DNA from: an uncultured Methylobacillus sp. | GTDB lineage: Bacteria > Pseudomonadota > Gammaproteobacteria > Burkholderiales > Methylophilaceae | Direction: 5' to 3' | DNA length: 6,709 bases | NCBI GenBank assembly: GCA_946481235.1 | Contig: CAMLME010000102.1 | Span: 1 to 6,709, forward strand | Part shown: piece by piece, positions 1 to 5,379 of the stretch | Layout: each line of letters opens with the position of its first letter | Numbering within the stretch: the stretch's first letter is position 1 | Position numbers and translations under genes: made by a program | Notes under the pieces: model-generated | Databases searched by the model: none | Told to the model about the DNA's origin: nothing | What the model saw: the letters and a program-made list of their open reading frames with translations, nothing else

Positions 1-988
1 TGGTGTTCAGGAACACCATTGCGGTCAGGCCGTTGGCTTCCAGGTTGGAACCGGCATTGAAGCCGAACCAGCCCACCCACAGCATGGCAGCACCGACCAT
101 GGTCAGGGTCATGCTGTGCGGATGCAGTGCTTCCTTGCCGTAGCCAAGACGCTTGCCCAGCATCAGTGCGCCAACCAGGCCGGCGATACCGGCATTGATG
201 TGCACCACGGTGCCGCCCGCAAAGTCGAGTGCACCCTTCTGGAACAGCCAGCCGGCAGTAGCGGTAGCAGCTTCGGCAGCAGCAGCATCGGTGTAAGCGT
301 CAGGACCTGCCCAGTACCACACCATGTGTGCCAGCGGCAGATAGGAGAACGTGAACCACAGCACCATGAACAGCAGCACGGCGGAGAACTTCATGCGCTC
401 AGCGAAGGCACCGACGATCAGGGCCGGAGTGATGGCAGCGAAGGTCAGCTGGAACACAATGTACACGTATTCCGGAATCACGACGCCCTTGCTCCAGGTG
501 GCAGCGACAGACTCAGGAGTAATGCCGGACAGGAAGGCCTTGGAGAGACCGCCGAAGAAGGCGTTGCCTTCGGTGAAGGCGATACTGTAACCATACAGCG
601 CCCAGAGCACGCCCAGCAGCGAGAAGATCACGAAGACCTGCATCAGCACGGACAGCATGTTCTTGGAACGCACCATGCCGCCGTAGAACAGCGCCAAGCC
701 AGGGATGGTCATCAGCGTAACCAGTGCGGTAGCAACCAGCATCCAGGCGGTGTCGCCCTTGTCAGGTGTTGGGGCGGCGGCAGCTTCTTCTGCAGGTGCC
801 GCTTCAGCGGGGGCTGCTTCAACAGGAGCCGCTTCAGGAGCTGCAACATCTGCGGCAGGGGCTGCTTCAGCGGTAGCGGCGGGTGCTGCTTCCGGCATTG
901 CTTCTTCGGCATAACCCAGGGCGGAAAAGCCCAGTGCGCCGAAGCTCAGTGCGCCAACCAAGGCGAACATCGAAAAAATACGCTTCAT
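1..988 (-). CDS. amtB: Ammonium channel AmtB (N-terminal 329 residues; C-terminus outside window)
   Basis: Inner-membrane Amt/Rh channel that conducts ammonium into the cell and is gated by GlnK. The 5' end is complete at 988 and the frame is open to the window edge. A signal peptide (residues 1-27, Lys2-Arg3 then a hydrophobic core ending GYA) is followed by a Glu/Ala/Pro-rich linker (about 28-79). Channel sequence then aligns closely with E. coli AmtB. Residues matching its pore are visible: F183 (Ec F107), W224 (W148), D255 and H263 of DFAGGTVVH (D160, H168), and F310/S314 of GWFGFNAGS (F215, S219). The second pore histidine (Ec H318) should lie beyond the window. W224 and D255 are 31 residues apart against 12 in E. 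coli, so this loop carries about 19 extra Ala-rich residues. The Shine-Dalgarno AGGGAG overlaps the glnK stop, with 11 nt between the genes, which suggests translational coupling. Family is certain; the role of the two low-complexity segments is unknown. Confidence 0.97.
   Translation of the reverse strand, partial: MKRIFSMFALVGALSFGALGFSALGYAEEAMPEAAPAATAEAAPAADVAAPEAAPVEAAPAEAAPAEEAAAAPTPDKGDTAWMLVATALVTLMTIPGLALFYGGMVRSKNMLSVLMQVFVIFSLLGVLWALYGYSIAFTEGNAFFGGLSKAFLSGITPESVAATWSKGVVIPEYVYIVFQLTFAAITPALIVGAFAERMKFSAVLLFMVLWFTFSYLPLAHMVWYWAGPDAYTDAAAAEAATATAGWLFQKGALDFAGGTVVHINAGIAGLVGALMLGKRLGYGKEALHPHSMTLTMVGAAMLWVGWFGFNAGSNLEANGLTAMVFLNT
791..892 (-). repeat. EAAP-type peptide repeat coding for the AmtB periplasmic linker
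   Basis: The DNA encodes five EAAP tetrapeptides (AmtB residues 33-36, 41-44, 52-55, 57-60, 62-65). The last three form a strict five-residue period, EAAPV-EAAPA-EAAPA, at residues 52-66. Codons differ between copies (for example GCG-GCT-CCT, GCA-GCC-CCC and GCG-GCA-CCT), so the repetition is stronger in protein than in DNA. That argues against very recent slippage. By AmtB topology (N-terminus out, signal peptide cleaved), the segment should lie in the periplasm. Confidence 0.8.
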
Positions 989-999
989 GGCGTTCTCCC

Positions 1000-1338
<339 letters not shown>

Positions 1339-1367
1339 TTAAGTCTCCTGTTATAGAGTAGTAATAA

Positions 1368-1400
1368 GGCGCGGGCCGGGTTGCGCATCCGGCCCGTGCC
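1368..1400 (-). other. GC-rich intercistronic stem-loop between porin gene and glnK
   Basis: A perfect 8-bp stem (CGGGCCGG, 1372-1379, with CCGGCCCG, 1389-1396) encloses a 9-nt loop. It extends by three more pairs (1368-1370 with 1398-1400) across one mismatch. In the minus-strand transcript it is followed by UUAUUACUAC rather than a run of U. It is therefore not a convincing intrinsic terminator. It may be a partial terminator or an mRNA-stabilising hairpin that sets the ratio of porin to glnK-amtB message. Confidence 0.55.
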
Positions 1401-1414
1401 GAGGTGCTACAAAA

Positions 1415-2206
1415 TTAGAACAGCTTTTGTACGAAGACGGTGAATTGACCGTCACGCATTTCATCCGGCCAGAAGTCCTTGTCGGCATTGTTGTCCGTCC
1501 AGTGGCCGCCAACCTTGACACCATTGCTCCAAGCCTTGGTTACGCCAATCTTCCAGTCTTCGTAGTCGTATTCATCGTTATCCACGCCGCCGACTTCACC
1601 GTCGAACATGAAGGAGCCTGCGTGCAGGTTAACGGTAAAGCCGCTTTCTCCCAAGGGGATGTCGGCATTGGCTTCCCAGTACATCGTGCCTTCGGCGTCA
1701 TCAAAGCCCCAGGCTTCATCAGAAACGGCATATGACAGCTTGGTATTAACCCACTTATAGCTCAGAGCGCCATAGACTTCGGTTGCATCGGTATCGGCAA
1801 AGCCGTCATTGCCAGTACCAGGATAGACGTATTGCAGCAGGCCGACGTTGTAGCCGATGCCCGTGTCGCCGAATGTGCTGGCGTATCCACCGTACAGATC
1901 GAGCTCGAGGCTGTTCGAATCCATGTAGTCATAATCGGTTGTCCAGCTAACGTTGGATGCCCATGCGCCTGCATAGAAACCGCTGGCGTGAGCGTAGTCC
2001 ACGCCGCCCTGCAATGCTGCTGCCTCGTCGGTTTGGGTCATGCCGCGCCAAACATACTGACTGAACAAGCCGATGTTATATGTAACGGTATGAGGGGATG
2101 CCGGCTCGGCTGCGGCAGGAGCTGCGGCTGCTTCTTCGGCAAGCGCGATGCCCGGAGTAACGAAACCTGCTCCCAGCAAAGCGATTAGTAGAATTGATTT
2201 ACGCAT
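1415..2206 (-). CDS. TorF/Gcw_chp-family putative outer-membrane porin
   Basis: A 263-residue exported protein. The signal peptide (residues 1-23, MRKSILLIALL... ending ALA) is followed by an Ala/Glu/Pro stretch (24-38). The mature part opens NIGLFSQYVWRGMTQT (44-59) and LQGGVDYAHASGFYAGAWASNVSW, the pattern I associate with the Gcw_chp/TorF putative-porin family. Alternating polar/aromatic strands, many Tyr/Trp/Gly/Asp, no cysteine in the mature part and a C-terminal Phe (FTVFVQKLF) fit a beta-barrel delivered by BamA. Start: the ATG at 2206 is preceded by AAAGGG at a suitable distance and begins a clean signal peptide. An in-frame ATG at 2248 would sit at the predicted transcription start, so I rejected it. 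As first gene of a sigma-54 operon with glnK and amtB, it may pass ammonium or another nitrogen solute across the outer membrane. That is inference; the substrate is unknown. Confidence 0.88.
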   Translation of the reverse strand: MRKSILLIALLGAGFVTPGIALAEEAAAAPAAAEPASPHTVTYNIGLFSQYVWRGMTQTDEAAALQGGVDYAHASGFYAGAWASNVSWTTDYDYMDSNSLELDLYGGYASTFGDTGIGYNVGLLQYVYPGTGNDGFADTDATEVYGALSYKWVNTKLSYAVSDEAWGFDDAEGTMYWEANADIPLGESGFTVNLHAGSFMFDGEVGGVDNDEYDYEDWKIGVTKAWSNGVKVGGHWTDNNADKDFWPDEMRDGQFTVFVQKLF

Positions 2207-2258
2207 GGTGCACCCTTTCAATAGAACGAATAAAAAGAAAACAAGCACGAAACTTGAA

Positions 2259-2273
2259 GCAACACTCGTGCCA
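2259..2273 (-). promoter_or_regulatory. Sigma-54 (RpoN) -24/-12 promoter of the porin-glnK-amtB operon
   Basis: On the minus strand the sequence reads CTGGCACGAGTGTTGCTT, a full match to TGGCACG-N4-TTGCW. The GG and GC dinucleotides have the required spacing (-24 GG at 2271-2272, -12 GC at 2259-2260). The predicted transcription start is near 2247, giving a leader of about 41 nt before the ATG at 2206. Sigma-54 promoters need an activator ATPase, and a matching NtrC-type site lies upstream. Confidence 0.9.
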
Positions 2274-2367
2274 GAAATATTGGCTGCCGATTTTTACAGG
2301 AGGATCATGCTCAAGTAATATGAATATCGGATGATTAAAAATATCTATATATTTCAAAGGGATAAAT
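2274..2367. other. AT-rich spacer between sigma-54 promoter and upstream activator site
   Basis: About 94 bp with a markedly AT-rich core (about 2315-2357, including ATATCTATATAT). It separates the -24 element from the NtrC-like palindrome. Such spacers allow DNA looping between activator and sigma-54 polymerase, often helped by IHF. I could not find a good IHF consensus in it. No gene is visible here. Confidence 0.45.
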
Positions 2368-2384
2368 CGCACCGAAGTGGTGCG
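2368..2384. promoter_or_regulatory. NtrC-type enhancer site (perfect 6-5-6 inverted repeat)
   Basis: CGCACC-GAAGT-GGTGCG is a perfect inverted repeat with 6-bp arms and a 5-bp spacer. It matches the NtrC pattern GCACC-N5-GGTGC. Its centre (2376) lies about 129 bp upstream of the predicted sigma-54 start, a usual enhancer distance. NtrC is the known activator of glnK-amtB operons, which makes the assignment coherent; binding itself is inferred. Confidence 0.8.
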
Positions 2385-2393
2385 GATAGTGGC

Positions 2394-2409
2394 GCACGAT
2401 GCACCGTGC
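2394..2409. promoter_or_regulatory. Possible second, degenerate NtrC-like site
   Basis: GCACG-N6-CGTGC is an inverted repeat with the same half-site core (GCAC/GTGC), but the spacing is one base longer than consensus. Its centre is about 25 bp from that of the stronger site. Paired NtrC sites are common in enhancers, so this may be a weak second site. The spacing defect keeps confidence low. It also overlaps the expected -35 zone of the ubiK promoter. Confidence 0.35.
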
Positions 2410-2412
2410 TTC

Positions 2413-2421
2413 TGATAGACT
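2413..2421 (+). promoter_or_regulatory. Candidate extended -10 promoter for ubiK-comM operon
   Basis: TGATAGACT fits an extended -10 (TG-N-TAGACT, 4 of 6 to TATAAT). I see no good -35 hexamer 16-18 bp upstream. The start would be near 2428, leaving a leader of about 19 nt with AAAGGA before the ubiK ATG. This is the best candidate in the gap but weak on sequence alone. Confidence 0.3.
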
Positions 2422-2446
2422 ACGGTTTGATCGGAAAGGAAATGTC

Positions 2447-2686
2447 ATGATAAATACTAAAATAATCGATGAAATCGCCAGCAAAATCAGTCAGATGCTA
2501 GCCAATAGTCCGGCGGCTGATATCGAGAAGAATTTAAATGCACTAGTACGGGGCATATTCACCAAATTGGAGCTTGTGACCCGTGAGGAATTCGATGTGC
2601 AGACCCAAGTTCTCCAGCGCGCGCGTATGCAATTGGATGCCTTGGAGAAGAAGCTGGCTGAGCTGGAGGCTCGGCAGGAAAAGTAA
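2447..2686 (+). CDS. ubiK: Ubiquinone biosynthesis accessory factor UbiK (BMFP/YqiC family)
   Basis: A 79-residue protein, normal for the family. UbiK is a small soluble factor needed for efficient aerobic ubiquinone synthesis, working with UbiJ and the Ubi enzyme assembly, and it can associate with membranes. The N-terminal helix (MINTKIIDEIASKISQML) resembles an amphipathic segment. The middle holds the family-typical NLNALVRGIFTKLELVTREEFDVQ (29-52). Residues about 50-78 form a heptad-like coiled coil (LQRARMQLDALEKKLAELEAR) expected to oligomerise. AAAGGA lies 6 nt before the chosen ATG. An in-frame ATG at 2399 would add 16 Arg-rich residues unlike the family and would read through the promoter candidate, so I rejected it. 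comM follows after 40 bp on the same strand, probably in one transcript. Confidence 0.93.
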   Translation: MINTKIIDEIASKISQMLANSPAADIEKNLNALVRGIFTKLELVTREEFDVQTQVLQRARMQLDALEKKLAELEARQEK

Positions 2687-2726
2687 ATCGTAGCTGCGGT
2701 AGCGAGAATAAAAGAACAACAAAATC

Positions 2727-4220
2727 ATGGGACTTGCCGTTTTATATAGCCGTGCCTTGTCGGGTATGGATGCGCCGCTGGTGACTGTTGAAGTACATCT
2801 TGCCAACGGGTTGCCCAGTTTCCAGATCGTGGGCTTGCCGGAAGCAGAGGTGAAGGAAAGCAAGGATCGTGTGCGTGCGGCGCTGCAAACTTCACGCTTC
2901 GAATTTCCTGCCCGGCGCATTACCGTCAACCTGGCCCCGGCCGACCTGCCCAAGGAAAGCGGGCGTTTTGATCTGCCTATCGCGCTGGGCATACTGGCCG
3001 CATCCGGCCAGATTCCAACCAGCCGCCTTGCGGAATACGAGTTTGCCGGCGAGCTGGCGCTGACGGGCGAGTTGCGTCCCGTGCGTGGGGCGCTAGCGAT
3101 GACTTACAAGGCCAGTCGCGACGGCCGAGCTTTTATTCTGCCCCAAAGTGGTGCACAGGAAGCCGCTTTGGTGAAGGCTGCGACCATTTATCCAGCCAAT
3201 AGTCTGCTTGAAGTGTGCGCACATCTGTCAGGGCAGGGTACGTTGATGCCATTCAGCGAGGTGTCGGAGATGGTGCACGCGCACTATCCCGATCTGGGTG
3301 AGGTAAAAGGGCAGGCATTGCCGAAGCGTGCACTTGAAATCGCAGCGGCCGGACAGCACAGTCTTCTGATGGCTGGGCCGCCGGGCACCGGGAAATCCAT
3401 GCTGGCGGCCCGTTTCGCGGGCATTTTGCCGGAGATGACCGAGGACGAAGCGCTGGAATCCGCAGCCATCCAGTCGCTCAGCGGCAGTTTCAAAGCGGAA
3501 AACTGGAAGCGGCGGCCTTTCCGGTCTCCACACCACACAGCTTCTGGCGTTGCCTTGGTCGGTGGCGGCGGGCATCCGCGGCCGGGCGAGATTTCACTGG
3601 CACATCATGGCGTGCTATTTCTCGATGAATTGCCTGAATTCTCGCGCTCGGTGCTCGAAGTGCTGCGCGAACCGCTGGAGTCGGGACACATCACGATTTC
3701 TCGCGCGGCACGCCAAGCTGATTTTCCGGCCAAGTTCCAGCTGGTTGCGGCGATGAACCCATGCCCATGCGGCTATCTCGGGCATCACAACAACAAATGC
3801 CGCTGCACGCCGGATCAGGTGGCGCGCTACCGTTCGCGGATTTCCGGGCCGTTGTTGGATCGCATTGATCTGCACATCGAGGTGCCGGCCTTGCGCGATG
3901 ACGAGCTGGTTTCGGTCGCCACGGGAGAGGCCAGCGCAGTCGTGCGCAGCCGTGTGCAGCAGGCGCGCGATATTCAGATGCAGCGCCAAGGCAAATCCAA
4001 CGCGCAGCTCGGCAGCCAGGAAGTGGATGCGTTCTGTGCACCGGACGAGGCGGGTGCGGCGTTGCTGAAACAGGCAATCAGTCGCCTCAATCTCTCGGCG
4101 CGTGCCTATCATCGGATTCTGAAAGTCGCGCGTACCATCGCGGACCTGGCGGGCGGTGGCGGAATCAAGCCCAGCCACATCGCCGAGGCGATCCAGTATC
4201 GGCGAAACGAGGCTAAATAA
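2727..4220 (+). CDS. comM: YifB/ComM family AAA+ ATPase (Mg-chelatase-like branch-migration helicase)
   Basis: A 497-residue protein of full family length. ComM is a hexameric AAA+ helicase shown in other bacteria to promote branch migration when transforming DNA is integrated; many non-competent bacteria also carry it. Domains: an N-terminal ChlI-like fold (about 20-142, beginning VEVHLANGLPSFQIVGLPEA), the AAA+ core (about 190-395) and a C-terminal Mg-chelatase-like helical domain (about 400-493, with LSARAYHRILKVARTIADLAG). Walker A GPPGTGKS is at 217-224 and Walker B VLFLDE at 296-301. Sensor-1 Asn344 is followed by NPCPCGY...KCRC, whose C346, C348, C358 and C360 could bind a metal. Arg379 in LLDRID is a likely finger or sensor arginine. 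No clear Shine-Dalgarno precedes the ATG; the leader is A-rich. The stop overlaps the next start (TAATG). All catalytic motifs are intact. Confidence 0.96.
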   Translation: MGLAVLYSRALSGMDAPLVTVEVHLANGLPSFQIVGLPEAEVKESKDRVRAALQTSRFEFPARRITVNLAPADLPKESGRFDLPIALGILAASGQIPTSRLAEYEFAGELALTGELRPVRGALAMTYKASRDGRAFILPQSGAQEAALVKAATIYPANSLLEVCAHLSGQGTLMPFSEVSEMVHAHYPDLGEVKGQALPKRALEIAAAGQHSLLMAGPPGTGKSMLAARFAGILPEMTEDEALESAAIQSLSGSFKAENWKRRPFRSPHHTASGVALVGGGGHPRPGEISLAHHGVLFLDELPEFSRSVLEVLREPLESGHITISRAARQADFPAKFQLVAAMNPCPCGYLGHHNNKCRCTPDQVARYRSRISGPLLDRIDLHIEVPALRDDELVSVATGEASAVVRSRVQQARDIQMQRQGKSNAQLGSQEVDAFCAPDEAGAALLKQAISRLNLSARAYHRILKVARTIADLAGGGGIKPSHIAEAIQYRRNEAK

Positions 4221-5260
4221 TGAGGCATGAGCTTAGCAGCTGGAATGAAGAAAAACGGTCGGCTTACCTGTACCGCATCATCTCTGATCAGGAAAGTGGG
4301 ACGCCGCGCCAGTTGCTGTTCCTGGAGCTGGCAAAGGAAGCGGATAACCAGTCGCTGCTGTGGGCGAACGAATTACGCAAATCCGGTCATTCCGTTCCGG
4401 AAAAATACGTTCCCGATCTGCGCGTGCGCATCGTCGCGTGGCTGGCGCGCCGGCTGGGCCCTCGCAAGATTCGGCCTATCCTGGCGGCGATCAAGATACG
4501 CGGATTATCGGTATATTCCTCGCACCGGCTCGACTTCCATCCCGTGCCGCAAACCATCGATGAGGTCGGGGCGAGCCATCAGGGCGGCGGAACTTCCGGC
4601 GGATTACGAGCGGCGGTGTTCGGCGTCAACGATGGGCTGGTGTCGATAGCCTGCCTCGTGATGGGAGTTGCAGGTGCGTCCAGCGAGCATGGCGTGATTC
4701 TTCTGACGGGGGTCGCCGGCTTGCTGGCAGGTGCACTGTCGATGGCAGCGGGAGAATACGTGTCCATGCGCTCCCAGCGCGAAATGTTCGAATACCAGAT
4801 CGGGCTGGAGCGCGACGAATTGGCACAATATCCGAACGAAGAGGCCGCCGAGCTGGCTCTGATCTATCGCGCCCGAGGCATGCAGGCAGACGAAGCGAAA
4901 GTTTTGGCGGACCGCATGATTGCCGATCCTGAAATGGGTTTGGATACCTTGGCGCGCGAAGAGCTGGGCCTCAATCCCGACGAGCTGGGATCCCCATGGA
5001 CGGCGGCCGTGTCTTCGTTTTTCTCGTTTGTTGCAGGAGGGACGATTCCGCTACTGCCCTACCTTTTCAGTCTTCAGCGCCATCCCTTGCTGGTCGCCAT
5101 CGTACTGACAGGCATCGCATTGTTTGCCGTGGGTTCGGTGCTGTCGCTCTTTACCGGACGCGGTGCCCTGTGGGGCGGTTTGCGCATGCTGGCCATCGGA
5201 GGTACGGCAGGGGTGGTGACTTACCTGCTCGGCGACTGGATGGGCGGCCTCCTGATTTAA
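4220..5260 (+). CDS. VIT1/CCC1-family iron/manganese transporter with N-terminal ferritin-like domain
   Basis: A 346-residue, two-part protein. Residues about 8-102 are helical and resemble the ferritin-like domain fused to CCC1 in MbfA-type proteins (EEKRSAYLYR at 10-19, LELAKEADNQSLLW at 35-48). Residues 130-346 are a VIT1/CCC1 transporter, which moves Fe2+ or Mn2+ out of the cytoplasm. Membrane segments lie at about 131-153, 157-184, 260-283, 289-311 and 316-340. Compared with plant VIT1 as I recall it, the pore pair D43/M80 matches D138 (GVNDG) and M175 (SMAAGEY). The cytosolic metal domain keeps E197, E200, E208, E211 and E248 at the same spacing. In contrast, ferritin-like helix 2 lacks the usual ExxH (Gln44 replaces His) and no later ExxH is visible. 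The start overlaps the comM stop by one base; GAGG lies 7 nt upstream. MbfA homology is plausible, but the altered site makes peroxide- or iron-sensing uncertain. Confidence 0.9.
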   Translation: MRHELSSWNEEKRSAYLYRIISDQESGTPRQLLFLELAKEADNQSLLWANELRKSGHSVPEKYVPDLRVRIVAWLARRLGPRKIRPILAAIKIRGLSVYSSHRLDFHPVPQTIDEVGASHQGGGTSGGLRAAVFGVNDGLVSIACLVMGVAGASSEHGVILLTGVAGLLAGALSMAAGEYVSMRSQREMFEYQIGLERDELAQYPNEEAAELALIYRARGMQADEAKVLADRMIADPEMGLDTLAREELGLNPDELGSPWTAAVSSFFSFVAGGTIPLLPYLFSLQRHPLLVAIVLTGIALFAVGSVLSLFTGRGALWGGLRMLAIGGTAGVVTYLLGDWMGGLLI

Positions 5261-5261
5261 G

Positions 5262-5290
5262 CCTTGCCGCCGGCTTTAGCAGCGGCAAGG
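5262..5290 (+). terminator. Stem-loop directly after the transporter stop, without U-tract
   Basis: CCTTGCCGC (5262-5270) pairs perfectly with GCGGCAAGG (5282-5290) around an 11-nt loop, starting one base after the stop codon. AUGUCUCUAU follows, so there is no proper U-run. It may stabilise the 3' end of the comM-transporter mRNA or give weak termination. The stronger terminator is at 5334-5370. Confidence 0.45.
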
Positions 5291-5314
5291 ATGTCTCTAT
5301 ATCTCAAGGTATTC

Positions 5315-5320
5315 TATAAT
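5315..5320 (+). promoter_or_regulatory. Candidate metH promoter (-10 TATAAT)
   Basis: A perfect TATAAT in an AT-rich stretch between two hairpins. The hexamers 16-18 bp upstream (around ATGTCTCT) match TTGACA poorly, and there is no extended -10 TG. The start would be near 5327, giving a leader of about 53 nt that includes the 5334-5370 hairpin. TCTAT-AATC-ATAGA (5313-5326) makes a short palindrome over the -10. Confidence 0.45.
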
Positions 5321-5333
5321 CATAGAGTTAAAG

Positions 5334-5370
5334 ACCGGCTCGCTGGATAGCGGAGCCGGTTGTTTTCTTT
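5334..5370 (+). terminator. Intrinsic-terminator-like hairpin immediately upstream of metH
   Basis: ACCGGCT (5334-5340) pairs with AGCCGGT (5354-5360), and CGCT (5341-5344) pairs with AGCG (5349-5352), leaving one bulged G and a GGAT loop. The 11-bp GC-rich stem is followed by TTGTTTTCTTT (5360-5370). This is the form of a Rho-independent terminator on the plus strand. It ends 9 nt before the metH ATG, downstream of the only visible promoter. It either terminates the comM-transporter transcript or acts as a leader attenuator for metH. Confidence 0.7.
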
Positions 5371-5379
5371 GAGAACCCG

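Noticed and set aside
1376..1402. Possible internal sigma-54 promoter before glnK (CGGCACG on the minus strand)
   Set aside because: The next GC is two bases too far (14 instead of 12) and there is no TTGC, so the required -24/-12 geometry is missing.
2207..2214. GGTGCACC palindrome just before the porin start as another NtrC site
   Set aside because: It contains both half-site words, but with no spacer and downstream of the promoter, so it does not fit an enhancer site.
2207..2248. Porin start at the upstream ATG (2248), adding 14 residues
   Set aside because: It falls at the predicted sigma-54 transcription start (near 2247) and would put an extra hydrophobic stretch before a perfectly good signal peptide with its own ribosome-binding site.
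2315..2357. IHF-binding site in the AT-rich spacer
   Set aside because: The closest sequence, AATCATCCGATAT on the minus strand, misses several conserved positions of WATCAR-N4-TTR. I keep only the statement that the DNA is AT-rich.
2399..2446. UbiK start at 2399
   Set aside because: The extra 16 residues are unlike the family, there is no Shine-Dalgarno before it, and AAAGGA is correctly placed for 2447.
3615..4178. 187-codon minus-strand open frame inside comM
   Set aside because: It is antisense to the AAA+ core with intact Walker motifs on the plus strand, and has no recognisable domain or ribosome-binding site.
4996..5319. Plus-strand open frame overlapping the end of the transporter and the following gap
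   Set aside because: It is out of frame with the membrane segments of the transporter, Arg-rich, and has no family resemblance; it is a shadow.
5291..5379. SAH or SAM riboswitch upstream of metH
   Set aside because: The leader from the likely start is about 53 nt and mostly a single hairpin. I see none of the conserved cores of the SAH or SAM classes I know.
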